Part shown: positions 33,864 to 42,065 of the stretch, in pieces
How the letters are laid out: every line of letters begins with the position of its first letter
How positions within the stretch are numbered: position 1 is the stretch's first letter
Program-made: the position numbers and the translations under genes
Source of the DNA: Sphingomonas pituitosa NBRC 102491
Lineage (GTDB): Bacteria; Pseudomonadota; Alphaproteobacteria; Sphingomonadales; Sphingomonadaceae
Reading direction: 5' to 3'
Length of the DNA: 64,000 bases
Assembly: GCF_001598435.1 (NCBI RefSeq)
Contig: NZ_BCYY01000013.1
Span: 1 to 64,000 of the forward strand
Notes under the pieces: generated by a model
Told to the model about the DNA's origin: nothing
Database searches by the model: none
The model's input: the letters and a program-made list of their open reading frames with translations, nothing else

Positions 33864-34709
33864 TTAGAAGCGCAGCGTTTGCAGCGTCTTGAAGCTGGTG
33901 GTGATGTCCGGAAGATAGGGCGCGGGCGCCTGATCATTCTCGACATAGAAGTGGCGGACGTGCGCGCTCGACGGCCGCTTGAACAGCGCCGCGAAGTCGA
34001 TCGTGCCGGTGCCCACCGCCGCCATGCTGCCGTCGGCGCGCATGTCCTTGACGTGGTACGAATAGATCCGCTTGTTCAGCCGGTCGACCAGCGCGGCGAG
34101 GTCCTGGCCGGCGCGCTTCGCCCAATAGAGGTCGAGCTCGATCTTCACCAGCGCGGGATCGGTTTCCTTGAGGAACCGGTCGTACAGGCTCACGCCGCCG
34201 GGCTTGTTGGTGAACTCGAAATCATGGTTGTGATAGGCGAAGTCGAGGCCCGCCTGCTTCAGTTCGCGCGCGAACTTGGTGAAGTTCGGCAGCGCCGCGT
34301 TCCAGCCCGCTTCGGTGCGGTGCTCGTCGGTCATGTAGGGCAGCACCACGGTCTTGGCGCCGAGCGTGCGGGCCATCGCCACCGACTTGTCGAACTGGCC
34401 GAGCAGCGCGTCATAGCCGATGTGCAGCGACGGGCAGCGCAGGCCGGCCTTGTCCATCGTGCCGCGGAGCATCGCCGGGTCCATGGCCTCATAGCCGCCA
34501 CCGCCGAACTCGACCTCGCGATAGCCGATCCTGGCGATTGCCTCGAGCGTGCCCGCCGGATCCTTCTGGAAGATGTCGCGCACGGTGTAGAGCTGGATGC
34601 CGACCGCGGGGATCTGCGCGGCAAAGGCCTGCGGGATCAGGCGATCCATCAGCGCGAGGGCAGTGACGCCGCCGGCGCCGGCGAGCAGAGTACGACGGGT
34701 GATCATCAT
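33864..34709 (-). CDS. Sugar phosphate isomerase/epimerase-like TIM barrel, exported
   Basis: 281 residues beginning MMITRRTLLAGAGGVTALAL, a Tat-like leader. AP-endonuclease-2-type TIM barrel with VGIQLYTVRDIFQKDPAGTL, YREVEFGGGGYEAMDP, DFAYHNHDFEFTNKPGG (metal-binding His/Glu) and ALVKIELDLYWAKRAG. Such proteins in 3-keto-sugar clusters act as hydratases or lyases on 3-keto-glycosides or their 2-hydroxyglycal products. The ATG overlaps the gene upstream (ATGA). Confidence 0.8.
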   Translation of the reverse strand: MMITRRTLLAGAGGVTALALMDRLIPQAFAAQIPAVGIQLYTVRDIFQKDPAGTLEAIARIGYREVEFGGGGYEAMDPAMLRGTMDKAGLRCPSLHIGYDALLGQFDKSVAMARTLGAKTVVLPYMTDEHRTEAGWNAALPNFTKFARELKQAGLDFAYHNHDFEFTNKPGGVSLYDRFLKETDPALVKIELDLYWAKRAGQDLAALVDRLNKRIYSYHVKDMRADGSMAAVGTGTIDFAALFKRPSSAHVRHFYVENDQAPAPYLPDITTSFKTLQTLRF

Positions 34710-35269
34710 GCGCTGTACACCTTGTTGACCTGGGAATAGGGGAAGGCGCCGTTATATTCGCCCGGCACCGGCAGATATTCGCGTTCCTGGGTGATCCCGA
34801 CTTCCGAGGTGTAATACCCCGTGATCACCAGCTGGCGGAATGCCTCGAAGAAGGTCTTGCCGCCCGCGATCTCGCCGTTCATCGCCAGGGTGAGCAGCGC
34901 ATCCTGCTGCTCCGGCGTGGCCTTGGTGGCGGCGACCTTATAGTCCTGCTGGGCACGCGCCTCGATCGCGTCGAGCCCGGCGAGGATCGGCACGCGGTCC
35001 GCCGGCATCGCCCAGTCGGCAAGCAGCTTCTCGATGAAGGCGGGGACGCCCGCGGCGATCGCGCCCGGCGTGTCGGTGGTGGGGATCACGCGTTCGCTGA
35101 GCGCGGTCATCAGCGCGCGCTGCGCCGGATTGAACACGGCCACGCTGGGCGGACCCTCGGGAATGAGCTGCGTCGCGGTCATCTGCGCGGCGCGGGCGAT
35201 GGGAGCGAACACGCCCGCACCGAACAGGGCGAGCACGCCGGTGAGCGCGGCGCGACGATCAATGGTCAT
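34706..35269 (-). CDS. Gluconate 2-dehydrogenase subunit 3 family protein
   Basis: 187 residues. A Tat-type start (TIDRRAALTGVLALFGAGVF) precedes the subunit-3 domain: FNPAQRALMTALSERVIPTT, GVPAFIEKLLADW and GKTFFEAFRQLVITGYYTSE. It is the small chaperone/export subunit of periplasmic GMC dehydrogenases, so it should partner the GMC enzyme encoded two genes downstream. It is linked by ATGA on both sides. Confidence 0.85.
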   Translation of the reverse strand: MTIDRRAALTGVLALFGAGVFAPIARAAQMTATQLIPEGPPSVAVFNPAQRALMTALSERVIPTTDTPGAIAAGVPAFIEKLLADWAMPADRVPILAGLDAIEARAQQDYKVAATKATPEQQDALLTLAMNGEIAGGKTFFEAFRQLVITGYYTSEVGITQEREYLPVPGEYNGAFPYSQVNKVYSA

Positions 35270-36096
35270 TTGCAGTCTCCCGGAAGGTCCTGCGCGATCG
35301 CCGCCTCGGGCAGCGGGCGCACCCAGATGTTGCGGAACGACACCGGCGAGTCGTGGTCCTGCAGCTGGATCGGCAGGGCATCGGCATGCGCGGTATATTC
35401 GGCGACGTGGCGCCAGTTGGTGGTGCCGAGCATCGCCTGGTGGTTCTGCACCAGCACCCCGTTGAGGAAGGCGGTGATATAGGCCGGGCGCAGCAGCTTG
35501 CCGTCGGTAGCGAAACGCGGGCGCTCGAAGACGATGTCGTAGCTCTGCCACTCGCCGGGCTTGCGCGACGGGTTCACCAGCGGCGGCTTCCAGCCATAGA
35601 CCCCACCGACCGTACCGTCGGCATAGGTCGGGTTCTGATAGCCGTCGAGGATCTGGATCTCGTAGCGCTGCATGAACCAGATGCCGCTGTTGCCGCGATC
35701 CTGCGAGCTCTTGGTAGGCGGGTTGGGCGAGCGGAACTCCAGGTGAAGCTGGACGTCACCGAAGCTCTGCCTGGTGATCATCGCATTCTCGCCGCCGCTG
35801 CTGGCGCGGCTCGGCACGGTGAGCACGCCGTTCGCCACCGGCCACAGCGTGCGCTGCGCGGTCCAGGCATCGAGCGAGCGGCCATCGAAGAGCACGACCG
35901 CATCCGAGGGCGCGCCGCCCGGCTGTGGGGCAGGGGTGACGACGGTGGGATAGGGCCGATCCGAGTCATGGACGTGCCAGTTCCCGCCGCCCGGCAGGAT
36001 GGGCGTATCCTTGAACCCCGGTTTCTCCTGCGCTGCTGCGGGCGTCGCGGCGAGGACCGCCAGACCCGCGAGCAGCACGCTTGTGCGTCTCGACAT
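35266..36096 (-). CDS. DUF1080 protein (3-keto-disaccharide hydrolase-like)
   Basis: 276 residues with signal peptide VLLAGLAVLAATPAAAQ. The concanavalin-like DUF1080 domain shows VVLFDGRSLDAWTAQR, FGDVQLHLEFRSPNPP, GNSGIWFMQRYEIQILDGYQ and LQDHDSPVSFRNIWVRPL. DUF1080 members cleave 3-keto-glycosidic bonds in related clusters, and the GNSG...YEIQ residues line the site. Periplasmic. The TGA overlaps the next ATG. Confidence 0.85.
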   Translation of the reverse strand: MSRRTSVLLAGLAVLAATPAAAQEKPGFKDTPILPGGGNWHVHDSDRPYPTVVTPAPQPGGAPSDAVVLFDGRSLDAWTAQRTLWPVANGVLTVPSRASSGGENAMITRQSFGDVQLHLEFRSPNPPTKSSQDRGNSGIWFMQRYEIQILDGYQNPTYADGTVGGVYGWKPPLVNPSRKPGEWQSYDIVFERPRFATDGKLLRPAYITAFLNGVLVQNHQAMLGTTNWRHVAEYTAHADALPIQLQDHDSPVSFRNIWVRPLPEAAIAQDLPGDCK

Positions 36097-36110
36097 GATT
36101 CTCTCTCCCC

Positions 36111-37016
36111 TCAGACGGCGTCGATGGTGCGGTAGGCGGCAATCAGCCGTTCCTCGCCCGCTCGCCCCTTGATCGAATTGCCATGTTCCATGCCGATCAC
36201 CCCGGCATAGGCGCGCTGGCGCAGCCAGCGGACGATATTGGTGAAGTTCACTTCGCCGGTCCCCGGCTCGTTGCGGCCGGGATTGTCGCCGAACTGGATA
36301 TAGCCGATCTCGTTCCAGCAGGTGTCGAGCGTCGGGATCAGGTTCCCGGACTGGATCTGCTCGTGGTAGAGGTCGGCGAGGATCTTCACCCCCGGGCTGT
36401 TCGCCCCGCGTGCTACGGCATAGCCTTGCGCGATGCTCTGCATGTAGACGCCCGGATGGTTGGTGCGGGTGTTGAGCGGCTCCATCACCATTGCGATATC
36501 GTGGGGCGCGACGATGTCGCCGGCGCGGCGCATCACGTCGATCACGCGGGCGGTCTGGATATCGAGCGGCACCTTGGGATCGAGGAAGCCGGTGACCACC
36601 GTCATCCGCGTCGCGTTCAGCCGCTTGGCGACATCGATCGAGGCGCGGATGTCCGCCAGGAACGCCTCGCGTTCCGCACCGTCATTGGCACCCAGGATCG
36701 GCCGCGACTGCCCCCATTTCGGCATGGAGGCGACGAACACCCCCATCTTCATGCCGCGGCTGGACAGCGCCTTGGCCATCGCGACCTGCTCGTCGATGCT
36801 GCGGCCGGCCGCCTCATTGTCTTCCCAGGCGGTGAAGCCCTGGTCGGCGGCGAAGGCGATCTGCTCCAGCCGGTTGCCGCGGCTGGCGAAGCTGCCTTCG
36901 TGCGGCGCGTAATGGAGCGAGAAGCGCGCCGCGTTCGACTGGCCGCGCGCAGCGGAGGATGCCACCAGCGGCGCCGCAGCGGCGCCTGCCAGAACGGTGC
37001 GGCGCGACACGCTCAT
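36111..37016 (-). CDS. Hydroxypyruvate isomerase-like TIM barrel, exported
   Basis: 301 residues starting MSVSRRTVLAGAAAAPLVAS (Tat-like). The TIM barrel has NRLEQIAFAADQGFTAWEDN, MVMEPLNTRTNHPGVYMQSI, VKILADLYHEQIQSGNL and YIQFGDNPGRNEPGTGEVNF, close to Hyi/YgbM hydroxypyruvate isomerases. In this operon it is more likely a keto-sugar isomerase or hydratase. The ATG overlaps the cytochrome c TGA. Confidence 0.8.
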   Translation of the reverse strand: MSVSRRTVLAGAAAAPLVASSAARGQSNAARFSLHYAPHEGSFASRGNRLEQIAFAADQGFTAWEDNEAAGRSIDEQVAMAKALSSRGMKMGVFVASMPKWGQSRPILGANDGAEREAFLADIRASIDVAKRLNATRMTVVTGFLDPKVPLDIQTARVIDVMRRAGDIVAPHDIAMVMEPLNTRTNHPGVYMQSIAQGYAVARGANSPGVKILADLYHEQIQSGNLIPTLDTCWNEIGYIQFGDNPGRNEPGTGEVNFTNIVRWLRQRAYAGVIGMEHGNSIKGRAGEERLIAAYRTIDAV

Positions 37017-37378
37017 TTGCCGCTCATCGCTTTCAGATAGGCGATGATCTGCTGGCGCTTCGCCGGATCGGCCATGCCGATCGGCATGCGCGTGCCCGGC
37101 ACCTTCTTCATCGGCGCGGCGATGAACTGGTCGAGCGTCGCGGGATCCCAGGACAGCTTCGCATTCTTGAGCGCGGTCGAATAGTTGAAGCCCGGTGCCG
37201 AGGCGGCCGGGCGGCCGACCACGCCGTTCAGATTGGGGCCGACGCCGTTCTTCCCGCCCTTCTCGACGGTGTGGCACGCCTTGCACGCCGCAAAGGCGGG
37301 CGGGGCGGCGGTCTGCGCCCAGGCGGGCGCGCTCGCCGTCAGCGCCGCGGTTGCGGCAAGTGCCATCCAGAACTTCAT
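37013..37378 (-). CDS. Small periplasmic c-type cytochrome
   Basis: 121 residues. Signal peptide [20 protein letters not shown], then one heme motif CKACHTVEKGG, with GPNLNGVVGR and PGTRMPIGMADPAKRQQIIA carrying the Met axial ligand (TRMP). Class I cytochrome c. It is the expected electron acceptor of the GMC/subunit-3 dehydrogenase in the same operon. It overlaps both neighbours by ATGA. Confidence 0.9.
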   Translation of the reverse strand: MKFWMALAATAALTASAPAWAQTAAPPAFAACKACHTVEKGGKNGVGPNLNGVVGRPAASAPGFNYSTALKNAKLSWDPATLDQFIAAPMKKVPGTRMPIGMADPAKRQQIIAYLKAMSGK

Positions 37379-38523
37379 TGACGCTCTCCGAGTAGGATCT
37401 CTGTCCATTTGGTGTCGGCCTTTGCGTTGGCGATCATCGCCTCGACGAAGGCCATCGTCCGCAGGCCATCCGCGACGCCCGGCACCTGGCCGGCCGAATC
37501 ACCGCGAACAATGGCTGCGAAGCCACGATAAAGATTTGCAAAAGCTTCGATATAGCCTTCCGGATGTCCGGCCGGTGTACGGAGCAGGGGACTGGTGCTC
37601 GTCCCCAGGCCGGGCCCGCCTGCACGCAGGATCTCCGCGGGGCGATCGAGCCAGCGCAGGGTGAGCGTGTTCGGCTCCATCTGCGCCCATTCGAGACCGC
37701 CGCGCTCGCCATGAATGCGCAGGCGGAGCCCGTTTTCCTCGCCGGCGGCGACCTGCGTCGCCTTGAGGGTGCCACGCGCACCGCCCTCGAAGCGGAGCAG
37801 CGCGCTGACGTCGTCGTCCAGCCGCCGGCCGGGGACATGGGTGGCGAGTTCGGCGGACAGCGTGTCGACCCGCAGGCCGGAGACCAGTTCGGCGAGGTGG
37901 AAGGCGTGGGTGCCGATGTCGCCGAGGCAGCCGCCCAGGCCCGCGCGCGCCGGATCGGTGCGCCATTCGGCCTGCTTGTTGCCTTCGGTATCGAGCGGGC
38001 CGCTCAGCCAGCCCTGGATATACTCGACCTGCACGAGCCGGATCGCGCCGAAATCGCCGCGGGCGACGCGGGCGCGCGCCTCCTCGACCAGCGGATAGCC
38101 GCTATAGGTGAAGGCGAGGCCGAAGTGCTTGCCGCTTGCCTGTGCGGCAGCAGCGATGGCGCGGGCCTCGTCGCCGTTCATCGCCATCGGCTTTTCGCAG
38201 AAGACGTGGAAGCCGGCGTTCAGCGCAGCGATCGCAACGGGGGCATGGAGATGGTTCGGGGTGACGATCGCCACTGCGTCGATGCGCTCGTTCTCCGGCA
38301 GCGCCGCTTCGCTCGCGAGCAGCGCGTCATAGGTTGCATAGACCCGCGCCGGATCGAGCCCGAGCAGGTCGCCGGTCCGCGCGTTTTTACCGCCATCTGT
38401 GCTGAACGCGCCCGCCGCCAGCCGCCAGTCGCCGTCGAGCGCCGCGGCCATGCGGTGGACGGCGCCGATGAACGCACCTTCGCCGCCGCCGACCATGCCG
38501 AGCTTCAACGGGTGCCGGATCAT
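37375..38523 (-). CDS. Gfo/Idh/MocA family oxidoreductase
   Basis: 382 residues. The Rossmann start [20 protein letters not shown] and [15 protein letters not shown] (EKP motif) define the family; [15 protein letters not shown] supplies the catalytic His region. No signal peptide, so cytoplasmic. In C-glycoside and 3-keto-sugar clusters these enzymes oxidise or reduce C3 of sugars with NAD, so it may re-reduce imported 3-keto sugars. It is flanked by ATGA overlaps. Confidence 0.85.
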   Translation of the reverse strand: MIRHPLKLGMVGGGEGAFIGAVHRMAAALDGDWRLAAGAFSTDGGKNARTGDLLGLDPARVYATYDALLASEAALPENERIDAVAIVTPNHLHAPVAIAALNAGFHVFCEKPMAMNGDEARAIAAAAQASGKHFGLAFTYSGYPLVEEARARVARGDFGAIRLVQVEYIQGWLSGPLDTEGNKQAEWRTDPARAGLGGCLGDIGTHAFHLAELVSGLRVDTLSAELATHVPGRRLDDDVSALLRFEGGARGTLKATQVAAGEENGLRLRIHGERGGLEWAQMEPNTLTLRWLDRPAEILRAGGPGLGTSTSPLLRTPAGHPEGYIEAFANLYRGFAAIVRGDSAGQVPGVADGLRTMAFVEAMIANAKADTKWTEILLGERQ

Positions 38524-39584
38524 GCGTCTTGGCTTCCCAGCCCAAGCAGATTGCGGATCGCGCCCTTGTCGACGCCGCTCGAGGCGAAATCGTCGAACGC
38601 GCGCTCGGTGACGCGGATGATATGGTCGCGGATGAACGGCGCGCCTTCGCGGGCGCCGTCCTGGCTGTTCTTCAGCGCGCATTCCCATTCGATCACCGCC
38701 CAGCCGCGATAGCCGTACTGGGCGAGCTTGCTGAAGATGCCGATAAAGTCGACCTGGCCGTCGCCGGTCGAGCGGAAGCGGCCGGCGCGGTTCACCCAGC
38801 TCTCATAGCCGCCATAGACGCCGCTGCGCCCGGTCGGGTTGAACTCGGCGTCCTTCACATGGAAGCACGAGATGCGGTCGTGGTAGCGATCGATGAAGTC
38901 GAGATAGTCGAGCTGCTGCAGCACATAGTGCGACGGATCGAACAGGATGCGCGCGCGGGGATGGTTGTCGACCGCCGCGAGGAAGCGCTCCCAGCTGGCG
39001 CCGTCATGGATGTCCTCGCCGGGATGGATCTCGAAGGCGCAGTCGACACCGGCTTCCTCGAATATGTCGAGGATGGGCACCCAGCGGCGGGCGAGTTCGG
39101 CGAACGCCTCTTCGACGAGGCCCGCCGGGCGCTGCGGCCAGGGATAGACATAGGGCCAGGCGAGCGCGCCGGAGAAGGTGGCATGCGCCTTCAGCCCCAG
39201 CCGTCCGCTGGCGCGCGCGGCGAGCTTGACCTGCTCGACCGCCCAGGCCTGGCGCTCGGCGGGCTTGCCGTGCAGCTCGGCGGGCGCAAAGCCGTCGAAA
39301 AGCGTGTCATAGGCCGGGTGCACGGCGACGAGCTGGCCCTGGAGGTGCGTGGAAAGCTCGGTCGGCTGGATGCCGAACTTGTCGAGCCGGGCGCGGAGAT
39401 CGTCGCAATAGGCCTGGCTTTCGGCGGCCTGCTTAAGGTCGATCAGGCGGGGATCGCAGGGGATCTGCACGCCTTCATAACCGAGGCCCGCAGCCCATTC
39501 GGCCATGTGGTCGAGCGTGTCGAACGGCGCCTTGTCGCCGAGAAACTGGGCGAGGAAGATGCCCGGGCCCTGCATCGCGGTCAT
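38520..39584 (-). CDS. Sugar phosphate isomerase/epimerase family protein, cytoplasmic
   Basis: 354 residues, no signal peptide. AP-endonuclease-2 barrel: GYEGVQIPCDPRLIDL, GVDCAFEIHPGEDIHDGASW, ARILFDPSHYVLQQLDY and ISCFHVKDAEFNPTGRSGVY with the metal-binding Glu, Asp, His residues. It likely isomerises or eliminates a keto sugar after uptake. The C-terminal part is longer than in the exported paralogue at 33864-34709. It overlaps MFS and Gfo/Idh/MocA genes by ATGA. Confidence 0.85.
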   Translation of the reverse strand: MTAMQGPGIFLAQFLGDKAPFDTLDHMAEWAAGLGYEGVQIPCDPRLIDLKQAAESQAYCDDLRARLDKFGIQPTELSTHLQGQLVAVHPAYDTLFDGFAPAELHGKPAERQAWAVEQVKLAARASGRLGLKAHATFSGALAWPYVYPWPQRPAGLVEEAFAELARRWVPILDIFEEAGVDCAFEIHPGEDIHDGASWERFLAAVDNHPRARILFDPSHYVLQQLDYLDFIDRYHDRISCFHVKDAEFNPTGRSGVYGGYESWVNRAGRFRSTGDGQVDFIGIFSKLAQYGYRGWAVIEWECALKNSQDGAREGAPFIRDHIIRVTERAFDDFASSGVDKGAIRNLLGLGSQDA

Positions 39585-40804
39585 GCGTGCGCCTCCTTGG
39601 CGGGATTCTTGAAGGTGAACTGGAAGAGCAAAGCGATCACCGCGGCGGCGATCGCCGGGTACCACCAGAGCTGGTGCCAGTCGGCCACGGTCGCGCCTTC
39701 CGGCAGCTGGGCATAGAGCAGCCCGCCGATTTGCGAGCCGAGCAGCATGCCGACGCCATAGGTGAACAGCGTCAGCATCCCCTGCGCCTGGGCGTTGACG
39801 CCCTTGGGCGTGGCGATGGTGCCGGTATAGATCGCGCCGGCGACGAAGAAGAAGTCGTAGCACACGCCGTGCAGTGCGACGCCGAGATAGATCGCCCAGA
39901 TGCCCGCGCCGCCGTCGCCGATCGCGAACAGCGCGTAACGCAGCGCCCAGGCGATCATGCCGACGAGCAGCAGCGGCTTCACTCCGAAGCGGCGATACAG
40001 AAAGGGCATCGAGAACATGAAGACCAGCTCGGACATCTGGCCGATCGCCAGCGTGCCGCCGACATTCTCGATCCCCACCACGCCGACATAGGGCGAGGCA
40101 TAGGCGTAATACATCGCCAGCGGGATCGAGATCAGCGTCGCGCAGAGGATGAAGACCAGGAACGAGCGGTTGCGCATCAGGCCGAAGGCTTCGGTGCAGA
40201 ACACCTCCGCGACCAGGCTCTTGCCCTGCGGGGCATCGGGCTGAACGTTCGGCAGGGTGATGCTGTAGAGGCCCAGCGCGAGCGAGACGACGCCCGCCGC
40301 CTCGAAGATGTGCGGGCTGGCCGACAGGCCCGCCCAGCCGATGAGCAGCCCCGCGACGATCCACCCCAGCGTGCCGAACGCGCGGACGAAGGGGAAGCGA
40401 TCGACCCGCTCGCCGAAGCTCTTGAGCGCGATCGTGTTCGCAAGGCCCACCGTCGGCATGTAGAGGATCATGTAGCCGAGTAGCAGCCAGACGAAACTGG
40501 CGCCATGCTCGGGCGTGAGCAGCGTGGGGAGGAGGAAGAGCAGCACGCCGCCGACGAGGTGCAGCACCACCATCAGCATCTTGGGGCTGAGGAACCGTGC
40601 CGCCGCCATGCCGAGCAGGAACGAGCCGACGATCGAGGCGATCGGGCCGACCGAAAAGGCGTTGGCGATCAGGCTGCCCACGCCGACGGTCTGCATCACC
40701 AGACCCAGCGTGACGTTCCACGCGCCCCATACGAAGAACTGCATGAACATCAGCGCGCTGAGGCGCCCCGTGAGCAATCCCGATACGGATTGCGTGCTGT
40801 TCAT
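39581..40804 (-). CDS. MFS transporter, nucleoside:H+ symporter (NupG/XapB)-like
   Basis: 407 residues and 12 membrane helices. LSALMFMQFFVWGAWNVTLG, GYMILYMPTVGLANTIALKS, RFPFVRAFGTLGWIVAGLLI and CYDFFFVAGAIYTGTIATPK are typical of the NupG-type branch often tied to Gfo/Idh/MocA sugar clusters. It is the first gene of the operon; it probably imports the processed sugar. ATG 40804 follows GAAGGGA; ATG 40828 is an alternative with its own weak site. Confidence 0.85.
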   Translation of the reverse strand: MNSTQSVSGLLTGRLSALMFMQFFVWGAWNVTLGLVMQTVGVGSLIANAFSVGPIASIVGSFLLGMAAARFLSPKMLMVVLHLVGGVLLFLLPTLLTPEHGASFVWLLLGYMILYMPTVGLANTIALKSFGERVDRFPFVRAFGTLGWIVAGLLIGWAGLSASPHIFEAAGVVSLALGLYSITLPNVQPDAPQGKSLVAEVFCTEAFGLMRNRSFLVFILCATLISIPLAMYYAYASPYVGVVGIENVGGTLAIGQMSELVFMFSMPFLYRRFGVKPLLLVGMIAWALRYALFAIGDGGAGIWAIYLGVALHGVCYDFFFVAGAIYTGTIATPKGVNAQAQGMLTLFTYGVGMLLGSQIGGLLYAQLPEGATVADWHQLWWYPAIAAAVIALLFQFTFKNPAKEAHA

Positions 40805-40895
40805 GGCGATCCCTTCAGCAGCGGCCATTCGCTTCCTCTCCCCCGGATGCGGCTTTGCCGCTGTTCGAATCGCAGCCTATGCACACGGAGTAATG

Positions 40896-40911
40896 ATGTA
40901 AAGGATTACAT
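40896..40911. promoter_or_regulatory. Candidate operator between lacI-type gene and sugar operon
   Basis: ATGTAA-AGGA-TTACAT, a perfect palindrome with a 4-nt centre, in the only intergenic space between the divergent LacI-type regulator (start 40957) and the MFS-led operon (start 40804). TTTACA inside it could be a leftward -35 box. Confidence 0.6.
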
Positions 40912-40956
40912 TGGCAGGGCTCGACACGGCTCGCCGCACGCGACAAGGATATCTGC

Positions 40957-41964
40957 ATGGCTACGATTATCGAAGTCGCCGCGGCCGCGGGCGTTTCCAC
41001 CGCCACGGTTTCCCGCGTGCTCAGCCAACCCGGGCGGGTGGCGGAGGCGACACGCGCCAAGGTGATGGAGGTGGTCGAGGCGCTCGATTACCGGCCCAAC
41101 GTCGCGGCGCGTTCGCTGCGGACGCTGCGCGCCGCCAAGATCCTGCTGACGGTGCCGGACATCTCCAATCCCTTCTTCGCCAGCGTCATCCGCGGCGCCG
41201 AGGAAGCGGCGCGCGATGCCGGCTATGCGGTGGTGCTAGGCGACACGCGGCATGATCCCGAGGTCGAGGATCAATATGCCGAGATGCTGTCCCGGCGCGA
41301 AGTCGACGGGCTCGTCTTTCTCGGCCACCGGCTGCCCGCGAGCCTGGAGGCGCTGGTCGCGCGGCAGGGTGCCTCGGCGCCGGTCGTCAACGGCTGCGAA
41401 TACAGCCCGGAAATCGGGGTGCCGAGCGTCCATATCGACAATGCGGCGGGCAGCGCCGATGCGATCGAGCACCTGGTCGAACTCGGTCACCGCGAGATCG
41501 GTGTGATCACCGGGCCGCCGATCAGCCCGATCAGCCGTGACCGCCTGGCTGGCGCGCTGCGAGCAGCGGAGCGGCACGGCCTCAAGGACCGGCTGCACCT
41601 TCGCGAGGGCGACTATGGGGCCGATTCCGCCCACCGCGCTGCCCGGACGCTGATTTCGGAGGGCGTGACCGCGCTGTTCTGCTTCAGCGACGAAATGGCG
41701 CTGGGGGCGATCAGCGCAGTGGGGGCGGCGGGGCTGTCCTGTCCCGACGATGTCTCGGTGATCGGCTTCGACGACCTGCCGCTCGCCCGATTCTTCCATC
41801 CGGCGCTGACGACCATCGCCCAGCCTAAGGGGATGATCGGACGACGCGCGGTCGAACTGCTGGTCGGCATCCTGCGCGGCTCGGAGCCCGCCGAGCGGCA
41901 ACTGACGCTCGCGCATGAACTGATCCGCCGCGCCAGCACGGGCCCCGCCCCGAACACCAGGTGA
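40957..41964 (+). CDS. LacI family transcriptional regulator
   Basis: 335 residues. The helix-turn-helix TIIEVAAAAGVSTATVSRVL and hinge YRPNVAARSLRTLRAAKILL are followed by a periplasmic-binding-like domain: DISNPFFASVIRGAEEAARD, HIDNAAGSADAIEHLVELGH and SVIGFDDLPLARFFHPALTT. It probably represses the divergent nine-gene sugar operon until a sugar (perhaps a 3-keto-glycoside) binds. Confidence 0.92.
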   Translation: MATIIEVAAAAGVSTATVSRVLSQPGRVAEATRAKVMEVVEALDYRPNVAARSLRTLRAAKILLTVPDISNPFFASVIRGAEEAARDAGYAVVLGDTRHDPEVEDQYAEMLSRREVDGLVFLGHRLPASLEALVARQGASAPVVNGCEYSPEIGVPSVHIDNAAGSADAIEHLVELGHREIGVITGPPISPISRDRLAGALRAAERHGLKDRLHLREGDYGADSAHRAARTLISEGVTALFCFSDEMALGAISAVGAAGLSCPDDVSVIGFDDLPLARFFHPALTTIAQPKGMIGRRAVELLVGILRGSEPAERQLTLAHELIRRASTGPAPNTR

Positions 41965-42033
41965 CACGCCGGGCGGCGGCGTTCGCTGCGCCTGCATGAT
42001 ATCGGGACAGACTGCGCCGAGGATCCTGTTCAA

Positions 42034-42050
42034 AACGCAACGCTTGCGTT
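42034..42050 (+). promoter_or_regulatory. Palindrome before the AraC-type gene
   Basis: AACGCAA-CGC-TTGCGTT, a perfect 7-bp inverted repeat 15 nt before ATG 42066. It is a possible operator for the AraC-type gene. A short terminator for the upstream lacI-type gene is less likely because no T-tract follows. Confidence 0.45.
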
Positions 42051-42065
42051 ACGAAAGCGGCGTAC

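Noticed and set aside
31740..34739. A 999-codon plus-strand open frame
   Set aside because: It is antisense to the GMC oxidoreductase and isomerase genes, which carry clear motifs; the long frame is a by-product of high GC and has shadow-like Arg/His/Gln-rich composition.
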